Source: Bryobacteraceae bacterium
GTDB lineage: Bacteria; Acidobacteriota; Terriglobia; Bryobacterales; Bryobacteraceae
Direction: 5' to 3'
Length of the DNA stretch: 15,995 nucleotides
Assembly: GCA_029975915.1 (NCBI GenBank)
Contig: JARKOC010000367.1
Location: forward strand, 112,501 to 128,495
Shown here: positions 1 to 9,633 of the stretch, piece by piece
How the letters are laid out: each line of letters begins with the position of its first letter
How positions within the stretch are numbered: position 1 is the stretch's first letter
Notes under the pieces: model-generated
Databases searched by the model: none
Told to the model about the DNA's origin: nothing
Seen by the model: the letters and a program-made list of their open reading frames with translations, nothing else
Translations under genes and position numbers: made by a program

Positions 1-39
1 TCCTGAGTTTATCAGGGCGCCGGTCACGGCCGGCATGAT

Positions 40-55
40 CCTTGAAAATTGAATA
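40..55 (+). promoter_or_regulatory. boxA-like element in rRNA spacer (candidate)
   Basis: CCTTGAAAATTGAATA resembles the CTTTGAAAACTGAATA-type sequence found before 23S genes in many bacteria. In those bacteria it overlaps the Nus-factor antitermination boxA. Its position in the spacer fits. It also forms part of the outer pre-23S helix (41-44 and 48-63 pair with the trailer), so the RNA could be bound by Nus factors or base-paired, but not both at once. The assignment rests on motif resemblance only. Confidence 0.4.
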
Positions 56-63
56 TTGACGGG
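48..63 (+). repeat. 5' arm of outer pre-23S processing helix
   Basis: ATTGAATATTGACGGG is an exact 16-base reverse complement of 3169-3184. After a 3x3 internal loop the pairing resumes for four more pairs (41-44 with 3188-3191). The two arms flank the whole 23S gene, so they would form a long-range stem of the kind cut by RNase III family enzymes in other bacteria. The partner arm lies between 23S and 5S. Confidence 0.8.
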
Positions 64-177
64 TAAACTACACAAGTTAGCGTAGCCGCCTCGAAATCCT
101 ATGAGGCGGCGAACAAGGGCGCTGAAGACCTGGCAAGCCGGAAGGCGAGCTGGGAAACTCGGAGCTTTGTGTTCGGT

Positions 178-188
178 GTTAATTTTAT

Positions 189-196
<8 letters not shown>
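178..196 (+). repeat. 5' arm of inner pre-23S processing helix
   Basis: GTTAATTTTATGGTCAAGC (178-196) is the perfect 19-base complement of 3091-3109. The inner eight pairs (GGTCAAGC with GCTTGACC) are the terminal helix H1 of 23S rRNA. The other eleven lie outside the mature ends and extend it into the precursor. This is the expected place for primary cleavage and end trimming. Confidence 0.85.
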
Positions 197-3100
<2,904 letters not shown>

Positions 3101-3203
3101 AAAATTAACTCCTGATACGGAGCTCCCGCCCTTTGCCTCGATGTGAGGCAGCCGACTTGATGTAGTGGCCCGTCAATATTCAATCCCCAAGCTCAGACAA
3201 GTT
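3101..3203 (+). other. 23S-5S rRNA spacer
   Basis: This short transcribed spacer holds the end of the inner helix arm, a 6-bp hairpin (TGCCTC at 3134-3139 with GAGGCA at 3145-3150), and the 3' arm of the outer helix (3169-3184). No gene is present. Confidence 0.8.
3169..3184 (+). repeat. 3' arm of outer pre-23S processing helix
   Basis: CCCGTCAATATTCAAT pairs perfectly with 48-63. It lies about 20 bases before the 5S gene, so cutting this stem would release the 5S precursor and the 23S precursor together. Confidence 0.8.
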
Positions 3204-3319
<116 letters not shown>

Positions 3320-3325
3320 TTAATA

Positions 3326-3353
3326 AAAAGCCCCGGAGAAATCCGGGGCTTTT
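3326..3353 (+). terminator. rRNA operon terminator, likely bidirectional
   Basis: The 12-bp perfect stem AAAAGCCCCGGA / TCCGGGGCTTTT is closed by a GAAA loop and followed by TTTTCCCTTT on the plus strand. On the minus strand the same stem is followed by the better U-tract CTTTTTATT. It can therefore also stop the convergent VWFA gene, whose stop codon is 30 bases away. Confidence 0.92.
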
Positions 3354-3383
3354 CCCTTTGCTGCCCGAGTTCATGTGGCGTCC

Positions 3384-4298
3384 TCAGTTGTTGATGGTCC
3401 TCAATCCACCCGACAACTCCAGCCCTTCGGCTCTCCGGAGCGCCACAACCACCATCCGGCTCCTTCTTGGTCCCTGGCCTGCCTGCCTGTAATACCCCAG
3501 CGTGTACTCCGAAGAAACCTGGTTCGCCACGTGCACCAAGATCCGATACATCGTCTCCTCAGTCATTGCCTCCGGCCAGAAGCCTCGTCCGCCGGTGGCG
3601 GCGCCAAGATTGCCGAAGTCCTTCATCATGTCCCCAAACTTCCACTCGATCTTTGGCACCACCATCACCGGATACACGGTTAACCCCTTCTCCCTCGCCA
3701 ATTGTGCCGCTTCGCTCATCCGGTGAACGCTCGTGTCGAGACCATCTGAAAGTACAATCAGCACCGGCCTGAACTGGACCGACTGCGATTCGATCCCCTT
3801 CGCCACCTCGATCACCGCATCAAAAATGCCAGATGCCTTCGGCCGGGACTGGCCCAGGTTCAGTTCACGGAGCGCCCTGATCCCCCGTTCGATCTCCTCG
3901 GCATCGATTGTGGGGCCTGCCAACTGCCGATGTCTGTATGCGAACCCGTGAATAGAAACCCGCACGCTGCCTCGCAGCCGGTGAAGCAGCGTCTTTTTGA
4001 TCAGACCTCTTGTCAACCTGGCGTATGGCGACATGGTTCCGCTGATGTCCACCAGAAGATGGAAGTCCACAAGCATTTTCTCCGCAGAACTGTCTGATGG
4101 TTTCTCAAAGAACGCAATCTTCTGCGGCTGCCGATCTTCAGTGACGACGAAATCCCCCGCCTCCATGTCGGTAACAAACTCGCGCCCCCGCATCACAGAG
4201 AACCGGACCACCACCAGATTGGCCTCGCTGCGAAAAGTGTCTTGTCTCATTGCCGCAGCGACCGCCGCAATGAAGTCACGCCGTGAGGACCGGATCAT
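3384..4298 (-). CDS. VWFA-related domain protein (acidobacterial type)
   Basis: This 304-aa protein has a von Willebrand factor A fold. The first MIDAS motif is DISGT (residues 84-88), where the usual DxSxS has Thr last. A second acidic site is LSDGLDT (183-189). The N-terminal strand-rich part (about 28-65, with ...EAGDFVVTEDRQPQKI...) and the C-terminal YTLGYYR (265-271) match the VWFA-related family described from Acidobacteria, which is thought to act outside the cytoplasm. Residues 4-10 (SSRRDFI) followed by Ala-rich sequence look like a short twin-arginine signal. I chose the ATG at 4298 because GGGAGG sits 8 bases upstream. A second possible ATG lies at 4316 with a weaker site. The gene is divergent from the helical-repeat gene to its right and converges on the rRNA operon. 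The binding partner is unknown. Confidence 0.85.
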   Translation of the reverse strand: MIRSSRRDFIAAVAAAMRQDTFRSEANLVVVRFSVMRGREFVTDMEAGDFVVTEDRQPQKIAFFEKPSDSSAEKMLVDFHLLVDISGTMSPYARLTRGLIKKTLLHRLRGSVRVSIHGFAYRHRQLAGPTIDAEEIERGIRALRELNLGQSRPKASGIFDAVIEVAKGIESQSVQFRPVLIVLSDGLDTSVHRMSEAAQLAREKGLTVYPVMVVPKIEWKFGDMMKDFGNLGAATGGRGFWPEAMTEETMYRILVHVANQVSSEYTLGYYRQAGQGPRRSRMVVVALRRAEGLELSGGLRTINN

Positions 4299-4422
4299 CG
4301 GGAAATCCTCCCTCATTGCGGATTCTCCCACAGCCACGCTCACAGGGGAAGGAAGAGTAACAAAGGAACAATTCGCACGCACGGCCTGTCTATGAAAGCG
4401 GCAGGAGTCCCCGGGAGGTACC

Positions 4423-5826
4423 ATGCGCTGTACTTCCTTATCCTTGGTGGTCAGTGGTCTCGCTGCCCAGCTGCCGGCAGACACCCCCGATTCAAAGGAC
4501 AAGGCGAAGCAGTATCTCAAATCCGCCGCAGGCGTGATCACCGCGGCGACGCCTAAATCGCAGGCTCCAGCTTTGCTCCAACTGGCCGCCGTGGAGAAGG
4601 CAAGTGTCAAGGCCAAAGCCATCGAGCAGCTTGAACAGGCTTTTGCTGCCGCCGCAGTGCTGCCCAGCCGGAAAGATAACCGGCTGAAAAAGCAAGCTCA
4701 GGCCCTCATCATCCGCACGCTTGCCATCAGCAACCTTGAACTGGCGATCGAGAAACTCGCAGCGATGGATGTCACCCCACCAGACGAACTGGATCCGAGC
4801 GCGGAGGCGATCGAGCAAATCGTCGCCGGGCTCGTCCGAGAGAAGAAGAACGATGAAGCCGCCGCGGTGATGGACCGTTTCGCGTCCACGGGGGCATACT
4901 GTTTTGACGGCGCAAGGGCGCTGGTCACGGGCCTCTCGCCGGAAGAAGACCGACTGCCCCTGCTGTTCGACCAAGTGGTTTCCGTCTTCAACCGGCGACC
5001 TGATATTAGGCCGATGGAACTATTCGTTTGGGAGTTCAGCCCGCGGAAAGAACGGCCGATGCCGAAATTCCTCTTTGACTCAGCGGTGCGCGCAATGGTT
5101 GTTGCCGCGCTGGACAACAAAGGAATTGTCGAACCCACGACACTTACCATCACCGCCGACAAAGCCACGATTTCGCTGCACGACCCGCAGGACAGTGTGC
5201 TCCGGCGGTCGATCGATCTGGCCGTACTCGTCGACCAGCCGCTGGTGAGGAGCACAATCCGCAATCGTCCCACTCTGGCCAATCTGGTTGAGAGCTTTCC
5301 TGCAGGAGCAGCGGCTCATTCGCGAGACGGCCCTGTTCCAGGAGGTAATGAAGCACCACAGCAAGGAGCCGGAGAAAGCTCTCGAAGCTTCGCGCGGAAT
5401 CCCGACCGCAATTTTTCGGGTCCGGGCCAGTACCACGGTGGCACGAAATGTCGACGAGTCAGAGCCGGCCGCCGCCAAGTCGACGATTGAGAACTGCATT
5501 GAGGCTCTTGATGAGATGAAGCCGCCCGAAACGAGGGCGGGCGGCTGGTCGGGGATCGCCATGGCGGCGGGCGAAATCAAGGATAAAGATCTCGCAGCGA
5601 AAGCTCTGCTCAAGGGGCTCTACGACATCAAGGCCAGTACGCGGCAGACGCCGATCCGGATCATCTGAACGGCGCGCCTCGGCCGATGTGGCCTGCGTCG
5701 GTCTCCAAGCGAAATCTGTTCTATCAGGCGGCAAAGATCCTTGGGACTGAAACGGAAGGGGTCCTCGGACTCGCATGGATTACGGCTTCGTCACAATTCT
5801 GTGTTCCGCAATTCGGCGGTGAATGA
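4423..5826 (+). pseudogene. exported alpha-helical protein of unknown function, broken by two frameshifts
   Basis: The gene starts at ATG 4423 behind GGGAGG and opens with a weak signal peptide (about residues 1-19, ...LAAQLPA). It continues as an Ala/Leu/Glu-rich, repeat-like helical protein resembling TPR-type acidobacterial proteins. The reading frame runs to about 5287 (LANLVESF). It then has to move forward one base near TTTCC (5288-5292), as if a T had been inserted, to continue as LQEQRLIRETALFQEVMKHH through IKA. Near 5633-5635 it must return to the first frame, as if a C had been lost from CCC, to give QYAADADPDHLNGAP and then AAKILGTETEGVLGL, ending at TGA 5824-5826. The joined product is about 467 aa. 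Without repair, the frames end at 5490 and 5668. I do not recognise a named family. Sequencing error is as possible as true decay. Confidence 0.65.
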
Positions 5827-5829
5827 GGG

Positions 5830-6819
5830 TCAGGCCAAGTCAAACTGCTGGCCAATGTCTTGCCAACCGACCCTGTCCGCGCCGCCGGCGGCAGTCAAGA
5901 GCCGCTCGACAGGTTCGCCGGCCGGCTCCCGGCTCAGGCTGAACGTCTTGTGATGGACCGGGACGACGTAGTCCGCCCTGGCGTGATTAGCCATCGACCA
6001 AGCCTGTTCGGGTGAGCAGTGATAGCGGATCCAAGGGTTATATGCGCCTACAGGCATGATGGCCAGGTGAGCGCCGCCAACTGACTTGAAATCCTCTGTC
6101 CAGGCGGTATCGCCTGCAAACAGGACTTTCCACCGGCCGCAGCGGATGACATAGCCGTTGTATCCGCGCCAGTCATCTGTCCGTATCCGTGCGCCCCAGT
6201 GGTTCACCCGGATTGCCTCGATAGTCGCGGGTCCGACATCGACTCGCTCACCCCAGCCGATCTCGTCGACTCGCGCGTAGCTGCCCACGTTGAGGAGGTC
6301 GGAAGTGCTGGGCGCTGTCACCACAGGTGGCCGAAGAGATTCCAGGGCGCGGAGGCTAGGCAGGTCGAAGTGATCCATGTGGGCGTGCGAAAGCAGGACC
6401 AGATCAATCTTGGGCAGTTCGGGCATGCGCAGCGCTGGCTCGACTAAACGCTTCAGCCCCAGGGTGAGCGGGCCGATACCGATGCCAATCCGGGTGCTGA
6501 AGACCGGGTCTGTCAGGATGGTGAATCCGTCAAGTCGAAGCAACACGGTGGAATGGCCGAGCCAAGCGGCATGCAGGCCCCGATTACTCCACCGTTGAAT
6601 CTGGGGAGTGCTAGGAGCCGGGGCAACCTCACGGCCCATCTCGTCGAAGTACTGCCGCCAGAATGAAGGTGCGGCCCGGTAGGCGAGGGTTGCGCCGATC
6701 GCTGCGGCGCCAATGCCAACACCGCCGATCCAACCGCGCCGGCTGGTTCTTCGACGGTTCCCGGTCTCGGTGGAGTGGCCGTCAATAGCCAAATCGCTCT
6801 TCCTTCCAGGGGTCCCCAT
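5830..6819 (-). CDS. membrane-anchored metallo-beta-lactamase-fold hydrolase (NAPE-PLD/UlaG-like)
   Basis: This 329-aa protein has the fold's metal-binding motifs: HAHMDH (145-150), a further His in VNHWG (207), GDT (236-238) and VHH (288-290). WLGHST (86-91) and ILTDPVFS (101-108) are typical of the branch that includes NAPE-hydrolysing phospholipase D and UlaG-like lactonases. The likely chemistry is hydrolysis of a phosphodiester or lactone, but the substrate cannot be read from sequence. Residues 22-47 hold arginines (RRRTSRRGW) and then a Gly/Ala-rich membrane segment, so the catalytic domain is probably outside the membrane, possibly exported by Tat. It overlaps the end of the sulfite-oxidase-like gene and is probably translated from the same mRNA. 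The ATG at 6819 has no good ribosome site. A TTG at 6792, preceded by GGAAGGAAGAG and giving an 11-base overlap, may be the true start. Confidence 0.87.
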   Translation of the reverse strand: MGTPGRKSDLAIDGHSTETGNRRRTSRRGWIGGVGIGAAAIGATLAYRAAPSFWRQYFDEMGREVAPAPSTPQIQRWSNRGLHAAWLGHSTVLLRLDGFTILTDPVFSTRIGIGIGPLTLGLKRLVEPALRMPELPKIDLVLLSHAHMDHFDLPSLRALESLRPPVVTAPSTSDLLNVGSYARVDEIGWGERVDVGPATIEAIRVNHWGARIRTDDWRGYNGYVIRCGRWKVLFAGDTAWTEDFKSVGGAHLAIMPVGAYNPWIRYHCSPEQAWSMANHARADYVVPVHHKTFSLSREPAGEPVERLLTAAGGADRVGWQDIGQQFDLA

Positions 6820-7435
6820 TCATATGATACCCATTTCGTTCCCAGAACCCAGCTTTGTCGCGATCGAGAAACTCCAATCCCCCGAGCCACTTGGCGCTCT
6901 TCCAGGCGTACAGGCGCGGAACGATGAGCCGGGCCGGGCCTCCATGTTCGACGGTGAGCGGGCGGCCGTCGTGATGGGTGGCGACCAGAGCATCCTCGGC
7001 AAGGAACATGTCGAGGGGGAGGTTCGTTGTCCAACCAAAGTCGTAGCCGTGAGCGACGACGAACTTGGCTTCCGGCTTTAAGCCACATTTTTGAGCGAGG
7101 ACCCGCGTCGAGACGCCGCTCCAAACGTTGGCCAGCCTGGACCAGCCCGTTACACAGTGGAAGTCGGCGAAAACCTCGACACCCGGCAGCTGGCCAAACG
7201 TGTCCCAGTCGAATGAGATCTCCTTCTCGACTAGGCCGAAGAGATCGAGCCGCCATTTCGCCATGTCGATCGCCGGGGGGCCAGCCGCATCAAGGACCGG
7301 CCACTGCCTGGTTCGCCTCTGACCTGGAGGCAAGCGCACGGAGCGAGTTGAATCTGGACTAATAATGATGCCGGGAGGTTGATTTACAGCAGAGGCAATC
7401 TCTTCCGGCTGCAAAAATTCATATTGATCTTGCAT
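6782..7435 (-). CDS. sulfite-oxidase-like molybdopterin-dependent oxidoreductase
   Basis: This 217-aa protein matches the oxidoreductase molybdopterin-binding domain of the sulfite oxidase/YedY superfamily. Cys94 in FHCVTGWS is the expected thiolate ligand of molybdenum. RLPPGQRRTRQWPVLD (34-49), HGYDFGWTTNLPLD (129-142) and EHGGPARLIVPRLYAWKSAK (163-182) are family landmarks around the cofactor. No dimerisation domain follows, and there is no heme domain or signal peptide. It therefore looks like the short, cytoplasmic, single-domain form, although export with a partner cannot be excluded. The ATG at 7435 has only a weak AGGG upstream. The start is kept because family-conserved sequence begins by residue 34. 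It is the first gene of a two-gene unit with the metallo-beta-lactamase protein. The natural substrate is unknown. Confidence 0.9.
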   Translation of the reverse strand: MQDQYEFLQPEEIASAVNQPPGIIISPDSTRSVRLPPGQRRTRQWPVLDAAGPPAIDMAKWRLDLFGLVEKEISFDWDTFGQLPGVEVFADFHCVTGWSRLANVWSGVSTRVLAQKCGLKPEAKFVVAHGYDFGWTTNLPLDMFLAEDALVATHHDGRPLTVEHGGPARLIVPRLYAWKSAKWLGGLEFLDRDKAGFWERNGYHMNGDPWKEERFGY

Positions 7436-7458
7436 ATCTAACCCTAGGAATATTCCAT

Positions 7459-7483
7459 TATTGCTTTGGTGGTATTGCTTTGG
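7459..7483. repeat. 11-bp direct repeat upstream of the sulfite-oxidase-like gene
   Basis: TATTGCTTTGG occurs at 7459-7469 and again at 7473-7483, a 14-base period. It lies 24-48 bases upstream of the minus-strand start at 7435. It could be an operator half-site pair, or chance. Confidence 0.45.
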
Positions 7484-7575
7484 CTCCAGCTATGCAGCGG
7501 ACCAGGCTGATCTGCTAGCAAAGAGGCAATCACCCGGAATTCACGTGTTGCCAAGTCTGTGGATTGCTCTTCATA

Positions 7576-7605
7576 AAACGTTGAAAATAAACCTCTTCAA
7601 CGTTT
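7576..7605. repeat. 10-bp inverted repeat
   Basis: AAACGTTGAA (7576-7585) and TTCAACGTTT (7596-7605) are perfect reverse complements around a 10-base AT-rich loop. No U-tract follows that would make a convincing terminator, and no gene ends here, so an operator or RNA hairpin is more likely. Confidence 0.6.
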
Positions 7606-7633
7606 ATCGATAAAGCGCTAGAGTCTCTGGTTG

Positions 7634-7647
7634 ACGAAAATTTTCGT
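7634..7647. repeat. 14-bp perfect palindrome
   Basis: ACGAAAATTTTCGT reads the same on both strands and has no spacer, which suits a dimeric DNA-binding protein better than an RNA hairpin. No regulator is assigned. Confidence 0.5.
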
Positions 7648-7808
7648 TGAGGCCTGAAGTTCCTGGCCGGTCACTCCGATGGTTTGGACATGCGGAAGAA
7701 CCGGTGGAATTGCCCCTTTGACGTATCAGTGCTACCGGGTGAGATGCCTCCAGCCTTCGCTGACAAAGCGGTTCTGATATTAAAAGGTCTTCAAGTCTCG
7801 TTTCCCTC

Positions 7809-7836
7809 TTGTTTTTCACGGATTTTCAAATACGAT
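7809..7836 (+). promoter_or_regulatory. candidate sigma-70-type promoter
   Basis: TTGTTT (7809-7814) and TACGAT (7831-7836) are 16 bases apart. Transcription would begin near 7843, about 30 bases before the ATG at 7874 of the small secreted protein pair. Confidence 0.35.
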
Positions 7837-7873
7837 GGACACATAGGCGTACCAGACCGGTAGGCGTAAGACC

Positions 7874-8332
7874 ATGCGTCGCTACACACATCTATTGATG
7901 TTCGGCCTCGTATGTGGATGCGTTGGAGCTGGGGGAATCGGATTTGATGCCGAGTACCTTGGCGGGACGCTTCCGGCGCTTGCGCCGAAAACCGGCGGCA
8001 CAATCCTGACGACCGACCCTATCTCATTCATTTTCAAGACGAAGGACGCAACCGTGCGGGTGCCGTTCGACCGGATTCACCAGATCGAATACGGGCAGAA
8101 GGTGGACCGCAGAGTGCTTGAGGCCTTTCTAATCTCGCCGTTGTTTGTGTTGAGCAAAAAGCGGGCACACTTCGTCAGCATTGGATTTGAAGGGGAAGAT
8201 GGCCGGGCGGAGGCTCTTGTGCTTCGTGTGGACAAAAAAGCAGTCCGCAGCGTCTTGGTTTCACTTGAGGCAAGAAGCGGAAGGAAAGTCACCTTCCAGG
8301 ATGAGGAAGCACGAAGAGCAGGAAAAGGATGA
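7874..8332 (+). CDS. small exported protein of unknown function
   Basis: This 152-aa protein has a signal peptide at residues 1 to about 22 (MRRYTHLLMFGLVCGCVGAG), with Cys14 and Cys16 in its hydrophobic core. The Cys context is not a clear lipobox. The mature part has beta-rich stretches (ISFIFKTKDATVRVPFDRIHQIEYGQ, about 50-75, described here in two parts: a strand pair and a Tyr-Gly turn), a hydrophobic LISPLFVLSKK segment (86-96), and a basic tail. The IHQIEYG...SKK pattern recalls conserved hypothetical proteins of Acidobacteria with a small PH-like domain, but I cannot name a function. There is a weak ribosome site (TAGGCGTAAG). Its stop overlaps the next start in ATGA, so the two genes are translationally coupled. 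Confidence 0.7.
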   Translation: MRRYTHLLMFGLVCGCVGAGGIGFDAEYLGGTLPALAPKTGGTILTTDPISFIFKTKDATVRVPFDRIHQIEYGQKVDRRVLEAFLISPLFVLSKKRAHFVSIGFEGEDGRAEALVLRVDKKAVRSVLVSLEARSGRKVTFQDEEARRAGKG

Positions 8333-8904
8333 CCCCTTACAGAATGGCCCTCTTATTGCTCGCGGCGACGGCAAGCGCCAGCGAGCCGGAAGCGCTTGAA
8401 ATGCAGCTTCCGGCGGTATCCCGTGTTTACGTGGAGAAGTTCGGCGGCGGTGAATCGGCGGCCCAGTTGCGGGACATGATCATCGCCAGCATTCAGCGCC
8501 TGAAGGTGTTTGTTTTGACCGAGACAGCCGACCGGGCCGACGCGGTGCTGCGAGGTTCCGGCGAGGATCTTGTGTTTACTGAGGTCTTCCAATCGGGTGA
8601 CGGGGTCACGGCGCGGGCCGGGATTGCCCTCGGACGTGGTTCGTCGTATTCGAGGTCTGGGCGTGAGTCGCTAGGGCTTCAGGGGGCAATAGGCGAGAAT
8701 GAGACGATGCGCATCCAGGAACGAAAGCACGAGGCATCGGCATCGGTTCGTTTGGTCAACCGCGACGGGGATGTCATTTGGTCCACGACGCAAGAGAGTC
8801 AGGGCGCAAAGTTCCGCTCGGCCAGCGCCGACGTGGCGGAGAAGATCGCACGGCAGTTGTCGCAGGATCTTGAGCGAGCCCGGCGGTCGCGTCCAAGCAA
8901 TTGA
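8329..8904 (+). CDS. exported protein of unknown function, coupled to upstream gene
   Basis: This 191-aa protein has a clear signal peptide (about residues 1-18, cut likely after TASA). The mature part begins with VSRVYVEKFGG (30-40), then a helix SAAQLRDMIIASIQRLKVF (43-61), then a strand and ADAVLRGSGEDLVFTEV (69-85). This order recalls the TolB/CsgG-type periplasmic alpha/beta fold that senses or assembles at the outer membrane, but identity is too weak to assign. The C-terminal half has VRLVNRDGDVIWST (140-153) and a Lys/Arg-rich end. It shares four bases with the preceding gene, so both proteins are probably made together and may act together in the envelope. Confidence 0.7.
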   Translation: MTPYRMALLLLAATASASEPEALEMQLPAVSRVYVEKFGGGESAAQLRDMIIASIQRLKVFVLTETADRADAVLRGSGEDLVFTEVFQSGDGVTARAGIALGRGSSYSRSGRESLGLQGAIGENETMRIQERKHEASASVRLVNRDGDVIWSTTQESQGAKFRSASADVAEKIARQLSQDLERARRSRPSN

Positions 8905-9020
8905 TTGCACGGGTCATCCTGGCACTGGATGGATTGTGAGACGGGCGGCTGTGTTCAGTGGCGTGCTGTCGCTGGACTCAGCTAAATGACTTGGTTTCCC
9001 GACAACGACGCCTTGGATAG

Positions 9021-9048
9021 TTGACCCGCCGATGACTTGTGCTAATCT
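9021..9048 (+). promoter_or_regulatory. candidate sigma-70-type promoter of the RodZ-like gene
   Basis: TTGACC (9021-9026) and the -10 box TAATCT (9043-9048) are 16 bases apart. The -10 is preceded by TGC, an extended -10. Transcription would begin near 9055. This lies downstream of an in-frame ATG at 9032, so that ATG cannot be the start if this promoter is used. Confidence 0.5.
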
Positions 9049-9100
9049 CGGCCTTAGGAGTCCGGAATCCTGCCCCGCCGGAGCCGGAAGGAACGAAGAA

Positions 9101-9433
9101 TTGGCTGTCCCATCCCAAAACTCTTCAATGGGCGTGCACGCCGATCTTGAGGCGATTCGCAGATCGGCAGGAGTAAGTTTGGAAGACATTGCGGAATCGA
9201 CCAAGATCAGCATTCGATTCCTGTCCGCCATCGAACATGGGCGGGTGGACGAGCTTCCTGGGGGCGTTTTCGCCAGAAGTTACATCCGGCAGTATTCGGC
9301 CGCAATTGGCTGTGACCCAGAGCCACTGCTGAGACTCGCTGAAAAGACCGAATCACCACCTGAGCCTCCAGCGCGTCAACCCGCACGACGCGCGGAACCA
9401 AGCACGCTGCTCCGCTTTCTCTCACTTGGATAG
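9101..9433 (+). CDS. RodZ-like helix-turn-helix protein, HTH-only form
   Basis: This 110-aa protein is dominated by the N-terminal domain of RodZ-type proteins: LEAIRRSAGVSLEDIAESTK (17-36), ISIRFLSAIEHGRVDELPGG (37-56), FARSYIRQYSAAIGCDPEPL (58-77). In RodZ this domain binds MreB. The typical family member continues into a transmembrane helix and a periplasmic domain. Here only a Pro/Arg-rich tail follows and there is no membrane segment. I chose TTG 9101 because GGAAGGA sits eight bases upstream and because the likely promoter overlaps the alternative ATG 9032. An ATG at 9128 also exists but lacks a ribosome site. It sits just before the flagellar cluster, with its own promoter. It might act as a DNA-binding regulator or a cytoskeletal adaptor, which sequence cannot decide. 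Confidence 0.75.
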   Translation: MAVPSQNSSMGVHADLEAIRRSAGVSLEDIAESTKISIRFLSAIEHGRVDELPGGVFARSYIRQYSAAIGCDPEPLLRLAEKTESPPEPPARQPARRAEPSTLLRFLSLG

Positions 9434-9553
9434 TCCGTGAGTCGTATCCCGTTGGTACCAAATGGCATATTCCAACCGCGTGAACATGCTATCTCGTCAG
9501 GGGAATGCCCGCGAAAATCTGCATATCCGTGGTATCGAAACGCGTTTTTTGGC

Positions 9554-9581
9554 TAACACAGCAAAGCTGTCCGGCCGATAA
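9554..9581 (+). promoter_or_regulatory. candidate sigma-28 (FliA) promoter of the flagellar cluster
   Basis: GCCGATAA at 9574-9581 is an exact match to the sigma-28 -10 consensus. TAACACAG at 9554-9561 keeps the TAA of the TAAAGTTT -35 box, at a 12-base spacer instead of the usual 11. It lies about 50 bases before the flgM start, where flgM of enteric bacteria also has a sigma-28 promoter. This is good motif evidence but untested. Confidence 0.7.
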
Positions 9582-9633
9582 TGAGCATGAGGTTTCGCCG
9601 CTGCGGACGATGCACACGCAGTGGCGAGCGGAA

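Larger units (their letters stand above)
1..188 (+). other. 3' part of 16S-23S rRNA internal transcribed spacer
   Basis: This spacer lies directly before the 23S gene and has no tRNA or open reading frame that I can recognise. It holds a short GC hairpin (GCCGG at 19-23 with CCGGC at 30-34). It also holds a boxA-like CCTTGAAAATTGAATA near 40-55, an 8-bp hairpin (85-92 with 103-110), and the 5' arms of two long helices that pair with sequence after the 23S gene. It is expected to be transcribed as part of the rRNA precursor and removed during processing. The 16S gene itself must lie to the left of the window. Confidence 0.75.
7436..7873. other. 438-base gene-free divergent region with dyads
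   Basis: This lies between the starts of two divergent transcription units and is visibly richer in A+T than its neighbours. It holds an 11-base direct repeat (7459-7469 and 7473-7483), a 10-bp inverted repeat (7576-7605), a 14-bp palindrome (7634-7647) and a sigma-70-like promoter (7809-7836) for the plus-strand genes. Short open frames exist on both strands, but none has a ribosome site with recognisable protein content. It could be a long regulatory region or the residue of a lost gene. Confidence 0.6.

Noticed and set aside
1..188. A tRNA in the rRNA spacer
   Set aside because: No cloverleaf, no T-loop GTTCRA and no acceptor stem could be found. The hairpins seen are too short.
4299..4622. 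A longer N-terminus for the VWFA protein, starting at 4622
   Set aside because: It would overlap the divergent plus-strand gene and adds 108 residues without a signal or domain. The ATG at 4298 has a perfect GGGAGG.
7604..7819. A 71-codon minus-strand frame in the gene-free region
   Set aside because: No ribosome site, no recognisable domain, and composition and content are unconvincing.
9505..9633. A longer FlgM, starting at 9505
   Set aside because: The sigma-28-like promoter lies inside that stretch, so it would not be transcribed in full. The extra residues do not resemble FlgM.
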